Assembly: GCA_026770585.1 (NCBI GenBank)
Contig: MU648517.1
Location: 1 to 11,679 of the forward strand
Length of the DNA stretch: 11,679 nt
DNA from: Baffinella frigidus
Lineage: Eukaryota; Cryptophyceae; Cryptomonadales; Baffinellaceae
Direction: 5' to 3'
Positions 1-6,402 of the stretch are shown here, piece by piece (position 1 is the first letter of the stretch; every line of letters starts with the position of its first letter). The translations under genes and the position numbers were made by a program. Below the pieces are notes generated by a model. It worked only from the letters and a program-made list of their open reading frames with translations. It had not been told where the DNA came from and ran no database searches.

Positions 1-1106
1 GTCTCCATCGCAAAGTTTTTGATTTTGAGTGATGCCCCATTGACGAGCAACAGATTCATACACTCAACTTCGTCATCTGAAACAACCCCAATCGCCACGC
101 GACAGTGAAAGGGTGTATTGCCAACACCGTTGACAGCGTTGATAGGAGCACCATGTTTGATGAGCCATCTCACCTGTTGAATACCTTCATCGGATTCGTG
201 AGGCCGTCCAAGGAATTGACCCGAAACCGTATGAAGCAACGTGTTTCCATCTATGTCTGGGAAGGATAGATTGAGGTGATCGGCATAGATACGCAAACTG
301 TCGAGGATATCGACTACATCATCCCCGTGACCACACGGGCTGTTGGCGAGATGTATCGGACTTTTCCGGGCGTCGTTCAATACATATGGATCTGCATCAC
401 ATGCGGCCAATATAGCAGTCATAGCACTAGTCTTACCTTGACCACACGCCAAGTGCAGGGCAGTTTCTCCAAGCAGGTTCTTCGTTTCTATATTGGCACC
501 ACTGCGGACAAGCAGGAAACTATCCTCATCTCGCATAGAACCATTCACACATCCGACCATAAGCGGAGTGTCCCCATTATTATCTTTTGCATTGATATCA
601 GCGTTAAACGAGAGGAGAATTTCTATCACTTTGCATGTATTGCCTTCCCAATCGTTACCCATAGCGGCGTGGTGAAGTGCCGTACACCCATTATCGTCGC
701 ATTGGTCGACATCCGCGCCACACTCAAGAAGCGTGAGCACTGTCGACGGAACTCCTCTACTTGATGCCAACATGAGAGCAGTGTCACCATAGGGGGGTTT
801 TGTATGCAACAGTACGTTCGCATCAGACCCAGCCTCGTGTAGCAACCATTTGACAGCCTCAGGAAAACCGTCACACGCGGCAACCATCAGTAGCGTCCAC
901 CCTTCAACCCCTTGTTCACCTCCTGCATCTAATTGTTCTCTGGTAAACGCTAAACGACTGTACGCGACTTCTGCGGTACAATGTTCATCACCGCGATCTA
1001 TCGGTTCCTCAAGCTCGACGTCCACGTTGTGCTCGAGATAACTGTAATCACCCTCATTTGTTCTCGGTAGATCTGAGAATTTCTCAAAGCGCCGCTGTAG
1101 CGTCAT
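1..1106 (-). CDS. Ankyrin-repeat protein, partial (C-terminus beyond the left edge)
   Basis: I translated the minus strand from an ATG at 1106 and found 368 codons open to the edge of the window with no stop. After a charged, acidic N-terminal stretch of about 65 residues there are roughly eight ankyrin repeats. Clear ones carry the TALHxAA-type core: GDTALMLAS (about 107-115), GCTALHHAA (140-148), GDTPLMVGC (178-186), GETALHLAC (213-221), KSPIHLA (248-254), GNTLLHTV (287-294) and GNTPFHC (329-335), with LL..GAD/GANI turns between them. Ankyrin arrays bind other proteins; the partner cannot be read here. An in-frame ATG at 1139 would add 11 residues. I prefer 1106 because a promoter-like element ends 28 nt before it, the same spacing as at other genes here. 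It is the most downstream of three tandem ankyrin genes. The family is secure; the function and full length are not. Confidence 0.88.
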   Translation of the reverse strand, partial: MTLQRRFEKFSDLPRTNEGDYSYLEHNVDVELEEPIDRGDEHCTAEVAYSRLAFTREQLDAGGEQGVEGWTLLMVAACDGFPEAVKWLLHEAGSDANVLLHTKPPYGDTALMLASSRGVPSTVLTLLECGADVDQCDDNGCTALHHAAMGNDWEGNTCKVIEILLSFNADINAKDNNGDTPLMVGCVNGSMRDEDSFLLVRSGANIETKNLLGETALHLACGQGKTSAMTAILAACDADPYVLNDARKSPIHLANSPCGHGDDVVDILDSLRIYADHLNLSFPDIDGNTLLHTVSGQFLGRPHESDEGIQQVRWLIKHGAPINAVNGVGNTPFHCRVAIGVVSDDEVECMNLLLVNGASLKIKNFAME

Positions 1107-1134
1107 ATAGGTCGTTTCTGGGTAAATGTGTATA

Positions 1135-1148
1135 TGCATATATACTCA
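1135..1148 (-). promoter_or_regulatory. Candidate promoter element before the first ankyrin gene
   Basis: The minus strand reads TGAGTATATATGCA, which matches 10 of 14 positions of the TTAGTATTTGAGCA element found before plus-strand genes. It ends 28 nt before the ATG at 1106. It is also TATA-like in its own right. The role is inferred from position and similarity only. Confidence 0.4.
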
Positions 1149-1191
1149 TTGTAAACATATTGGGGCTTGTTGGAATTGAATCAACACACAC

Positions 1192-1719
1192 TCAAACATG
1201 GGTGTTTTGGACTTCCTTCAGGATCATATCAACAACTCCTCTCTCCAAGTTACTTACCCATGAGTCTTGTCCTGTCCTGTGGTGGTGTCCCATGGCGAAT
1301 GCCATATGTTTGTCACGCAATGCCCTCGTTTCAACGATTTTAGCTTTCATTTTAGCCATTATAGCGTGCTGTTGGGCATACTCTAGCCCGTGTGTCTGTT
1401 CTTGCAAAAGGTTTCTGGTGATATCCGAACCAAAAGGACTGTTGTGACGCACTTGCACTGCATACCTGTAAGCTGTTAGCCCTGCTGCTTCTCCCGAATG
1501 AGGTTTGTATGCAATGTCTACACCAGCCTTTCGTAATGCATTAACCATATCAATGTCTTGCCTTGATATGGCCTCATGTAGTGGGCTCGTGAGGTGTTTT
1601 CCACCCGGTGCTAATGCTTCTTCCCGTGTCAATGTCTGGAGTAATGCCTTGAGCCCACGGAGAGTTCCGTATCGCACCTCTGTCCAAACTGGAGGACCTG
1701 TGTCCATGTTTATAAACAT
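1192..1719 (-). CDS. Short ankyrin-repeat protein
   Basis: This small minus-strand gene (about 175 residues) has roughly three weak ankyrin units: WTEVRYGTLRGLKALLQ near the N-terminus, the clearest one around TSPLHEAISRQDIDMVNALRKAGVDI, and a degenerate GLTAYRYAV unit. The last third is helical and charged (QQHAIMAKMKAKIVETRALRDKH) and is not obviously ankyrin. The open frame reaches 1725, but the codon there is GTG, so I use the ATG at 1719. A TATA-like ACATATAAGAA spans 1740-1730, so transcription might start downstream of 1719, and the ATG at 1707 (protein beginning MDTGPPVW) is an equally good start. It sits 85 bp upstream of the neighbouring ankyrin gene's ATG and 82 bp downstream of the third one's stop. 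Each gene probably has its own promoter. The specific partner is unknown. Confidence 0.75.
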   Translation of the reverse strand: MFINMDTGPPVWTEVRYGTLRGLKALLQTLTREEALAPGGKHLTSPLHEAISRQDIDMVNALRKAGVDIAYKPHSGEAAGLTAYRYAVQVRHNSPFGSDITRNLLQEQTHGLEYAQQHAIMAKMKAKIVETRALRDKHMAFAMGHHHRTGQDSWVSNLERGVVDMILKEVQNTHV

Positions 1720-1724
1720 ACACA

Positions 1725-1740
1725 CGACGTTCTTATATGT
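1725..1740 (-). promoter_or_regulatory. TATA-like promoter element, diverged copy of a recurrent motif
   Basis: The minus strand reads ACATATAAGAACGTCG. The same core, with one change, occurs on the plus strand inside a 42-bp element at 3190-3231 and 5209-5250 (ACATATAAGAATGTCG). An A-run (AAAAAA) precedes it by a similar distance in all three. It lies directly upstream of the short ankyrin gene and is the likely core promoter. Confidence 0.55.
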
Positions 1741-1801
1741 AACATGCTCACATATTTTTTTTCATTCTCACCGGTGTCGCATTGAACCTCTACAAAACTT
1801 C

Positions 1802-2728
1802 TCACTTTCGACCATGGTTTATCAAATTCCACACATCTGCATCTTCATCAGAAATGTGAGCACCCCGGTTCATTAAGATTTGCTCGGGGCCGCTGTGATA
1901 GTAGGCGGGGGTGGGACGTGCGGGAAAACTATGCTGAAATGTCGAAGACTCCGCATTCCTCCATTTGCTGTACCACTTGGTATCGGTATAATCATAATCC
2001 AAAAAAATCTGTCGGATCGCAGGCTTCTCCGATGTCATCATAAATGCAGTAACACCATCTTTGTCTGGAACATTGTTTTCTATCCCATAGTTCTCCAGAA
2101 TACCTCGCACAGTTTCTTCGTCGTTATACATGACCGCAAAATGAAGTGGTGTACGTCCATCATTGTCTTTACCGTTTGCAGCATCTCTGGCATCCATACA
2201 TGCATCAAAAAAACAGCTGATTAGGCCCCACCCGCGTGATTTCGCTATAGCAACATGCATAGGCGTTTGCCCATCATTTCGACGAGCATATGTCCCCCGT
2301 TCCATCAATTCCGGAGTCGATGTCTCTTTTATCATAATATACAGGGTCTTGTAGTCCGCATGACGTGCAGCGTGGTGAAAAGCGTTTTCCCCGATAGTGT
2401 CTTTTGTGGCTGTGCTCGCACCCATTCTAATAAGGTGCAAGATGATTCTGAAGTCATTCACATCCAACCCGGAAAGATATCCATGCGCATGAGAACGAGG
2501 GAATGGCCTGAGGTTCATCACTGCCTCCATAAGAACAGTTCGGTTAAAAAAACTGGTATTGGGGACCTCCAGATCGTCGTCTTGCATGCAAACCATAGAT
2601 TCCAGTGCCCAGTCGGTCTTCCCCTTGTGAATGCATTTCAACAACGTTGCCATACGCTCAATTGCATTTGGTGTATGTGCTATCCGATGCATCTTCTCTA
2701 TTTCGCGGATGTAATATTTTAATAACAT
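1802..2728 (-). CDS. Ankyrin-repeat protein
   Basis: This is a complete minus-strand gene of 308 codons. The N-terminal 60 residues are unassigned helical sequence. Ankyrin units follow: RTVLMEAVM (about 63-71), GENAFHHAARHADYKTLYIMI (113-133), DGQTPMHVAIAKSRGWGLIS (152-171), DGRTPLHFAVMYNDEETVRG (190-209) and a final DGVTAFMMT unit (224-232). The last 60 residues are rich in Tyr, Trp, Ser and His and show no repeat I recognise. The role is presumed protein binding. A strong TATA box (TATAAAAGG) ends only a few bases before the first ATG at 2728. If transcription starts the usual 25-30 nt downstream, the second in-frame ATG at 2692 (residue 13, MHRIAHTP) would be the real start. The gene heads the tandem array of three ankyrin genes, with no other gene type between them. 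Confidence 0.87.
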   Translation of the reverse strand: MLLKYYIREIEKMHRIAHTPNAIERMATLLKCIHKGKTDWALESMVCMQDDDLEVPNTSFFNRTVLMEAVMNLRPFPRSHAHGYLSGLDVNDFRIILHLIRMGASTATKDTIGENAFHHAARHADYKTLYIMIKETSTPELMERGTYARRNDGQTPMHVAIAKSRGWGLISCFFDACMDARDAANGKDNDGRTPLHFAVMYNDEETVRGILENYGIENNVPDKDGVTAFMMTSEKPAIRQIFLDYDYTDTKWYSKWRNAESSTFQHSFPARPTPAYYHSGPEQILMNRGAHISDEDADVWNLINHGRK

Positions 2729-2731
2729 GTT

Positions 2732-2745
2732 CCTTTTATATGTTG
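2732..2745 (-). promoter_or_regulatory. TATA box of the third ankyrin gene
   Basis: The minus strand reads TCAACATATAAAAGG here, a near-perfect eukaryotic-type TATA box. It lies 4-6 nt before the ATG at 2728 and about 40 nt before the in-frame ATG at 2692, which argues for the downstream start. Confidence 0.55.
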
Positions 2746-2821
2746 AATGTAGATCGTCTCGATGTGAGAATATGTAATCAAGCCACGACTGGGTTTAGTC
2801 AAATCTCATATGTCATCATGG

Positions 2822-2856
2822 GTGTCAACTTATGGAGTATTTACATAAGTTGACAC
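2822..2856. repeat. Perfect 13-bp inverted repeat (hairpin), running into a CACGTG palindrome
   Basis: GTGTCAACTTATG at 2822-2834 is the exact reverse complement of CATAAGTTGACAC at 2844-2856, with a 9-nt loop. Its right end overlaps the palindrome GACACGTGTC (2852-2861). It lies about 95 bp upstream of the third ankyrin gene, so it is not that gene's terminator. A related, weaker inverted repeat lies at 8714-8742, also about 90 bp upstream of a minus-strand gene. An upstream control element is the likeliest reading. The rest of 2729-2955 holds nothing else I can identify. Confidence 0.7.
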
Positions 2857-2955
2857 GTGTCGTTTCTCTGTAGAACCAATACGAAAGACTATATCCAGAA
2901 TAGTTATCAGACTACGTATGAATTGCAACATGTTCATTTCTTACGATGTCCAGAT

Positions 2956-3035
2956 GCCATGGTAGCCAAGTGGGAAGGCGCACGCTTCAAGCGCGTGAGA
3001 CACTGTCCAGCTCAGTTCGATTCTGAGCCATGGCA
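2956..3035 (+). tRNA. tRNA-Leu (anticodon CAA)
   Basis: I folded an 80-nt class II cloverleaf by hand. The acceptor stem is GCCATGG (2956-2962) with CCATGGC (3028-3034) and discriminator A at 3035. The D-stem is GCC/GGC. The anticodon stem is CACGC/GCGTG, with loop TTCAAGC and anticodon CAA at 2988-2990, which reads the Leu codon UUG. The long variable arm GAC-ACT-GTC is typical of tRNA-Leu and tRNA-Ser. The T-stem is CTCAG/CTGAG with loop TTCGATT, which doubles as the internal B box. All stems are fully paired, there is no intron, and no CCA is encoded. Eukaryotic large DNA viruses often carry a few tRNAs, tRNA-Leu among the commonest. A short T-rich repeat follows directly and could serve as Pol III terminator. 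Confidence 0.93.
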
Positions 3036-3044
3036 AGAAAAGAA

Positions 3045-3154
3045 TTCCTTTTTGTAAATTCATTTTTGTAAATTCCGTTTTGTAAATTTCTTTTTGTAAA
3101 TTCTTTTTTGCAAATTCTTGTTGGTAAATCCCTTTTGTAAATCACTATTGTAAA
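3045..3154. repeat. 14-bp tandem repeat downstream of the tRNA
   Basis: Eight consecutive units have the consensus TTCNTTTTTGTAAA: six of 14 bp and two of 13 bp, with variants accumulating toward the right. The run begins 10 nt after the tRNA's discriminator base. The T-runs (TTTTT) would stop RNA polymerase III. I see no gene here. Confidence 0.85.
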
Positions 3155-3189
3155 GCAACTACAAATCTTACCCCACACAACCATATGCT

Positions 3190-3231
3190 TACAAAAAACA
3201 CGCACACTTGTCACATATAAGAATGTCGACC
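3190..3231 (+). promoter_or_regulatory. 42-bp recurrent promoter-like element, copy A
   Basis: This stretch is 39/42 identical to 5209-5250 and contains CACATATAAGAATGTCGACC, with a TATA-like ATATAAG. It lies 46 nt upstream of the ATG at 3278 and 6 nt before the second element at 3238-3251. A diverged minus-strand copy lies at 1725-1740. Recurrence before separate genes suggests a shared promoter module. Confidence 0.6.
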
Positions 3232-3237
3232 ACAGTA

Positions 3238-3251
3238 GTAGTATTTGTGCA
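3238..3251 (+). promoter_or_regulatory. KTAGTATTTRWGCA element before the lysine-rich repeat gene
   Basis: The sequence GTAGTATTTGTGCA ends 26 nt before the ATG at 3278. It matches the elements at 5305-5318 and 9089-9102 (12 of 14 against the latter). The constant distance to the start codon suggests a core promoter or initiation site. Confidence 0.5.
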
Positions 3252-3277
3252 GGTGTTCATAACCCCCAGCACGCATT

Positions 3278-5071
3278 ATGACCATGAAGAGAATGAGGCT
3301 AGAAACAAGTAGACGCATTCCTACATTCAAGCCAGCGAAGAATGTGTTGCAAAAAGTAAAGAACTCCACACCAGATGCCAAGGTCGCGGTGGAGATAACG
3401 GAGGCGGCGGTGAAGGTATCCATCCTAGATGCCAAGGCACGGGAGGCCAAGGAAATGAAGAATGCGAAGGCTCGCGATTGGTGGCGTTTGAAATTGGCCA
3501 TTCCAGGGTTCAGGGACGCGAAGAATGCGAAGGCACGTGAGAAGAAGAGAATACGGGTTCACACCCCAGAGGCCAAGGCAGCGGCGAAGGAAAAGAGAGA
3601 CCACCCTGATGCCAAGGAGAAGGCGAAGGAGAAGCAGAGGATACGTAACAATATACCAGAGAATAAGGTAAAAATACAAAAGCAGAATCGTGTGAGGACA
3701 TCCACCCCTGAGTATAAGGCAGCGATGCGGGAAAAGAACAAGGCATTGTATGCCAATGAAACACCGGAGGCCCGGAAAGCGAGGAACGCGAAGAACAACA
3801 AACGTCGATCTACCCCAGCGGCCAAGGCAAAGGCAAAGATCAAGAGAGACGACCCTGCTACCAAGGAAAAGGAGAGGATACATCGAGCTACACCGGAGTA
3901 CAGGGCGATCGCCAATGCGAGAACTGCGGCTAGGAAATTAAAGTCTGGGATTGTCCAGACAATACGGAAGAAAAACAAATCCCCCGCAGAGGCCAGGGTG
4001 GCGCGGTTGAGGAAGATATCCAGCCCATTGTACAAGGCAGCACAGAAGCAGAAGATGTCAACTCCCGAGTACAAGGCGATGTTGGCGAAGAAGAGATCTA
4101 CCCCACAGTACAAGGCGGTGCAGGTGATGATCAGATCTACTCCACAGTACAAGGCGGTGCGGGCGAAGCACAACTCTACCCCAGCTTACAAGTTGAAAGC
4201 TAAACTCCGCGCCGCGAAACGCGCAGCCAAAATAACAAAGAAAAAAATGGACAGGGCTTGGGAGTTTATCGAGGCTCATGGAATCGACATCGGTGGTGAA
4301 CCGATGACGGATGAAGAAGCGTTTCAGTTCGTCGTCAAACTCATCGATGATTCAGAGTCTGTGGTTGGTAAGACAATCTTTGAAGCGTTGGGCGGAATGA
4401 CTCTCCGTACGGCATTCTGGGAAGGAAAAAGCGACCATGCGATGTACGCATTGATGTCCAGGGGCGATGCTACTATGGGAGAGTCAACGGCAGAGTTCAC
4501 CAGATTTATATTGAAAAATCCAGTGAACATACCCGTTCTGACACGGGGAGACAACAACGAACGTTTCAAGTACACGGATGAAGCTTTCAAGGATCTTGGA
4601 TTGGTTTACTGTCCAATCCGAGCATGCAGTACTTATGCTGACATTTCTACGCTCGAATGTGCATTTCAGTTGCTTTTTGATTTTTTGGAAGTCGGGTCAC
4701 AGAGGTTGTGGAAGGTCTCTGGAGTAGGGAAAAGTCCTTTACCATTACGGAAGTGTGATAAGCTCTGCATTGAGCGGACAAACGACACGAATCTCAGATT
4801 CATGTTTGGCATTACGATTCTCAAACATGTGAAAGTTGTCTCAAGGACTACCGGTGCCAACGGCCGTGACAAAGTCGTGTGTATCACAGGCGGTCAAGGG
4901 ACAAAATGCAACGTCAACCAACGACGCCGACGTGCTCCCATTATCAACGAGTCTCAGAAGACTGCGTTGGCCAATGCCCAGGCCATTCTACCGCCAAATT
5001 TCATGGACCAGAATAGGAAGAGGAAAGCCGATGTCCTTGACATGCAGGCTGCAGTAAGCGATTTTGAATAA
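3278..5071 (+). CDS. Lysine-rich STPxYK-repeat protein with unrecognised C-terminal domain
   Basis: The gene encodes 597 residues in two parts. Residues about 25-325 are strongly basic and repetitive, built of short Lys/Arg/Ala-rich units, each opened by a TPEA(K), DPAT or STPxYK turn. From residue 248 to 312 the units are exactly 13 residues long (SSPLYK, STPEYK, STPQYK twice, STPAYK). This resembles, in style only, the NPEK/TPEY repeats beside nuclease or DNA-binding domains in phage and giant-virus proteins, so nucleic-acid binding is a fair guess. Residues about 326-545 form a mixed, globular-looking domain (MDRAWEFIEAHGIDIGG, FVVKLIDDSE, VYCPIRACSTYADISTLECAF) with several Cys that I do not recognise. 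The end carries basic clusters (QRRRRAP, NRKRKAD) that could be nuclear localisation signals. The first ATG follows two promoter-like elements. The stop codon is followed immediately by the ATG of a 5'-end remnant of a duplicate. Confidence 0.85.
   Translation: MTMKRMRLETSRRIPTFKPAKNVLQKVKNSTPDAKVAVEITEAAVKVSILDAKAREAKEMKNAKARDWWRLKLAIPGFRDAKNAKAREKKRIRVHTPEAKAAAKEKRDHPDAKEKAKEKQRIRNNIPENKVKIQKQNRVRTSTPEYKAAMREKNKALYANETPEARKARNAKNNKRRSTPAAKAKAKIKRDDPATKEKERIHRATPEYRAIANARTAARKLKSGIVQTIRKKNKSPAEARVARLRKISSPLYKAAQKQKMSTPEYKAMLAKKRSTPQYKAVQVMIRSTPQYKAVRAKHNSTPAYKLKAKLRAAKRAAKITKKKMDRAWEFIEAHGIDIGGEPMTDEEAFQFVVKLIDDSESVVGKTIFEALGGMTLRTAFWEGKSDHAMYALMSRGDATMGESTAEFTRFILKNPVNIPVLTRGDNNERFKYTDEAFKDLGLVYCPIRACSTYADISTLECAFQLLFDFLEVGSQRLWKVSGVGKSPLPLRKCDKLCIERTNDTNLRFMFGITILKHVKVVSRTTGANGRDKVVCITGGQGTKCNVNQRRRRAPIINESQKTALANAQAILPPNFMDQNRKRKADVLDMQAAVSDFE
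4019..4213 (+). repeat. Five 39-bp coding repeats (STPxYK units)
   Basis: Five consecutive 13-codon units (residues 248-312) each open with Ser-Ser/Thr-Pro-x-Tyr-Lys. The third and fourth are closest, sharing STPQYKAV at protein level and CCACAGTACAAGGCGGTG at DNA level. Older, more diverged units extend upstream to about residue 30. The array looks like recent expansion within an older repeat region. Confidence 0.8.
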
Positions 5072-5194
5072 ATGATCAAAACAATTCCACTGAAGAGAAT
5101 CAAGTTGGAAGCAAGTAGACCCACAGACTATCTAAATGTACAATCTGCACGTACCACCCGTTACATATTAGTGAAACGCTGCAGACACATATAG
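5072..5194 (+). pseudogene. Remnant 5' end of a duplicate of the STPxYK-repeat gene
   Basis: An ATG abuts the previous stop (TAAATG) and opens a 40-codon frame. Its first 17 residues (MIKTIPLKRIKLEASRP) resemble the start of the gene just upstream (MTMKRMRLETSRR), and the DNA matches in blocks such as TGAAGAGAAT and AAGTAGAC. After that the similarity fades and the frame stops. The simplest reading is a tandem duplicate that lost nearly all of its body. It could instead be a short expressed peptide, which I think less likely. Confidence 0.55.
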
Positions 5195-5208
5195 CGGGTA
5201 AGAGAGTC

Positions 5209-5250
5209 TACTAAAAACACACATACTTGTCACATATAAGAATGTCGACC
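5209..5250 (+). promoter_or_regulatory. 42-bp recurrent promoter-like element, copy B
   Basis: This copy is 39/42 identical to 3190-3231, with the shared core ACTTGTCACATATAAGAATG followed by TCGACC. It lies about 100 bp before the ankyrin gene at 5349 and 55 bp before the element at 5305-5318. It may drive that gene or be left over from the duplication that made the remnant at 5072. Confidence 0.55.
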
Positions 5251-5304
5251 GCCGCCTCCTGCAACGCGTTGCATTGTTTTCTAAATGTTCATGTGTATGA
5301 GCTA

Positions 5305-5318
5305 TTAGTATTTAAGCA
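5305..5318 (+). promoter_or_regulatory. KTAGTATTTRWGCA element before the ankyrin gene at 5349
   Basis: The sequence TTAGTATTTAAGCA ends 30 nt before the ATG. It differs at one position from TTAGTATTTGAGCA at 9089-9102, which sits 36 nt before another ATG. The following AT-rich stretch (ATATACAATAATAATT) fits a core promoter. Confidence 0.55.
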
Positions 5319-5348
5319 TATACAATAATAATTCTGACCAATTTCGAC

Positions 5349-6032
5349 ATGGAGTATTTTTCGCGATCACCAATATTCTTGCAATACATGTCCCAGAAGA
5401 GTGTCAGAGCCAATGAAGCACGTGAGAAAAACGCTCCTCAAGACCGCGAAACTGCCAAGCAGTTGGCATACATGAAACACGAAGAAAGCCTTGAAGACCC
5501 AGAGGTGAGACATCGCAGGTGGAGACATATCGGTTACTATGAATCTGATATGTTTGAGCTCGAAATAAATAGAGTGAGAGATAAACGAATTGCAGACATG
5601 AAGAGCTCAGAAGAAGACATCCTATCGTCTCTCTTTCACAGATGGGAATGTACAGGAGGTTTGGATGTCGCGCGCAAACATGCATACGAAGCTGCAGCAG
5701 CGCGCAAACATGCATACGAAGCTGAAGTCGCGCGCAAACATGCATACGAAGCTGAAGTCGCGCGCAAACCTTCACTCGAAGATGCATTGAAACGAAACGA
5801 CTTTGGCTATGTACGCGCGTTTGTTGGGAGTGGAGGGAATGTCGATGCAATATTCGAGAATGGTAACACCGCGCTGCATGAGGCGGTTGCCAGGACTCTA
5901 CTCAGCTTTGTACGAGCCCTAATGGCTGAAGGTGCAGACCCGAATATTCCGAATGCCAACGGAAAATCCCCACGAGAATTGCTTCGGTCTGATGTATGGT
6001 GTTACGATAAGCTCTACAACTTGCTCTCTTAG
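5349..6032 (+). CDS. Ankyrin-repeat protein with charged N-terminus and internal 10-residue repeats
   Basis: The 227-residue product has three regions. Residues 1-105 are charged and probably helical (KSVRANEAREKNAPQDRETAK, RHRRWRHIGYYESDMFELEI). Residues 108-140 are three copies of ARKHAYEAEV with a fourth, diverged copy (ARKPSLEDAL) that leads into the ankyrin part. Residues about 141-215 hold two clear ankyrin units and a partial third: LEDALKRNDFGYVRAFVGSGGNVD, then GNTALHEAVARTLLSFVRALMAEGADPNI, then ANGKSPRELL. The function is presumably protein binding; the target is unknown. The ATG at 5349 lies 31 nt after a promoter-like element, and no in-frame ATG fits better. It is on the opposite strand from the other ankyrin genes and differs in its N-terminus, so it is not simply part of that tandem array. 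Confidence 0.85.
   Translation: MEYFSRSPIFLQYMSQKSVRANEAREKNAPQDRETAKQLAYMKHEESLEDPEVRHRRWRHIGYYESDMFELEINRVRDKRIADMKSSEEDILSSLFHRWECTGGLDVARKHAYEAAAARKHAYEAEVARKHAYEAEVARKPSLEDALKRNDFGYVRAFVGSGGNVDAIFENGNTALHEAVARTLLSFVRALMAEGADPNIPNANGKSPRELLRSDVWCYDKLYNLLS
5671..5790 (+). repeat. 30-bp coding minisatellite
   Basis: Units at 5671-5700, 5701-5730 and 5731-5760 share CGCGCAAACATGCATACGAA; the second and third are identical over all 30 bp and the first ends differently (GCAGCAG). A fourth, diverged unit covers 5761-5790. The unit is ten codons, so copy-number change keeps the reading frame. Confidence 0.9.
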
Positions 6033-6126
6033 CTCTTTGCGTCGGACTGGTCGTAGCCTCTTGTAGACTGGCCACAGCCTGCTGTGTGTGAGTGAGAGTG
6101 TCTAGGACCAACAATAAATATTTCAA

Positions 6127-6165
6127 CACATCCCGATGTGCAACGATTCCCACTTTCAAGTGGAA
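6127..6165. terminator. Two small hairpins between convergent genes
   Basis: CACATC/GATGTG (6127-6140, 2-nt loop) is followed by TTCCCACTT/AAGTGGAA (6147-6165, one bulged base). They follow an AT-rich AATAAATATT stretch, between the convergent genes ending at 6032 and 6403. In some giant viruses, such as mimivirus, transcript ends are set by hairpins, so a 3'-end role is possible, but these stems are short. Confidence 0.3.
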
Positions 6166-6214
6166 CGACTTTACTTTACACTCACAGCCATTTACACACC
6201 CCACACACTCACAC

Positions 6215-6402
6215 CACATACACAAGGCGGTGTTTGTTTCTTTTGATTTATTCACACATACACCCACACACCCACACACCCACGCGCCGCCACATACACA
6301 AGGCGGAGTTTGTTTCTTTTGATTTATTCACATATACACCCACACACCCACACGCCCACACGCCCACACGCCCACACACCCACACGCCCACACGCCCACA
6401 AC
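6215..6402. repeat. 76-bp tandem repeat grading into a CACACGCC minisatellite
   Basis: Two copies, at 6215-6290 and 6291-6366, both begin CACATACACAAGGCGG and share TTTGTTTCTTTTGATTTATT. A run of CCCACACG/CCCACACA units follows to the stop codon of the gene at 6403. The minus strand therefore carries many GGG runs spaced by about 5 nt, which could form G-quadruplexes. I see no gene in 6033-6402; reading frames here only translate the repeat. Confidence 0.85.

Noticed and set aside
276-764. Plus-strand open frame of 162 codons
   Set aside because: It lies antisense to the first ankyrin gene, whose frame is open over the whole stretch and encodes clear repeats.
3045-3154. Possible CRISPR array
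   Set aside because: The 14-bp units are adjacent with no unique spacers, so this is a simple tandem repeat.
3425-4173. Several minus-strand open frames of 84-204 codons
   Set aside because: They mirror the repetitive Lys-rich gene on the plus strand; their own translations are just the repeat read backwards.
5404-5850. Minus-strand open frame of 148 codons with repeated MHVCARLQLR
   Set aside because: It is the reverse reading of the 30-bp minisatellite in the plus-strand ankyrin gene.
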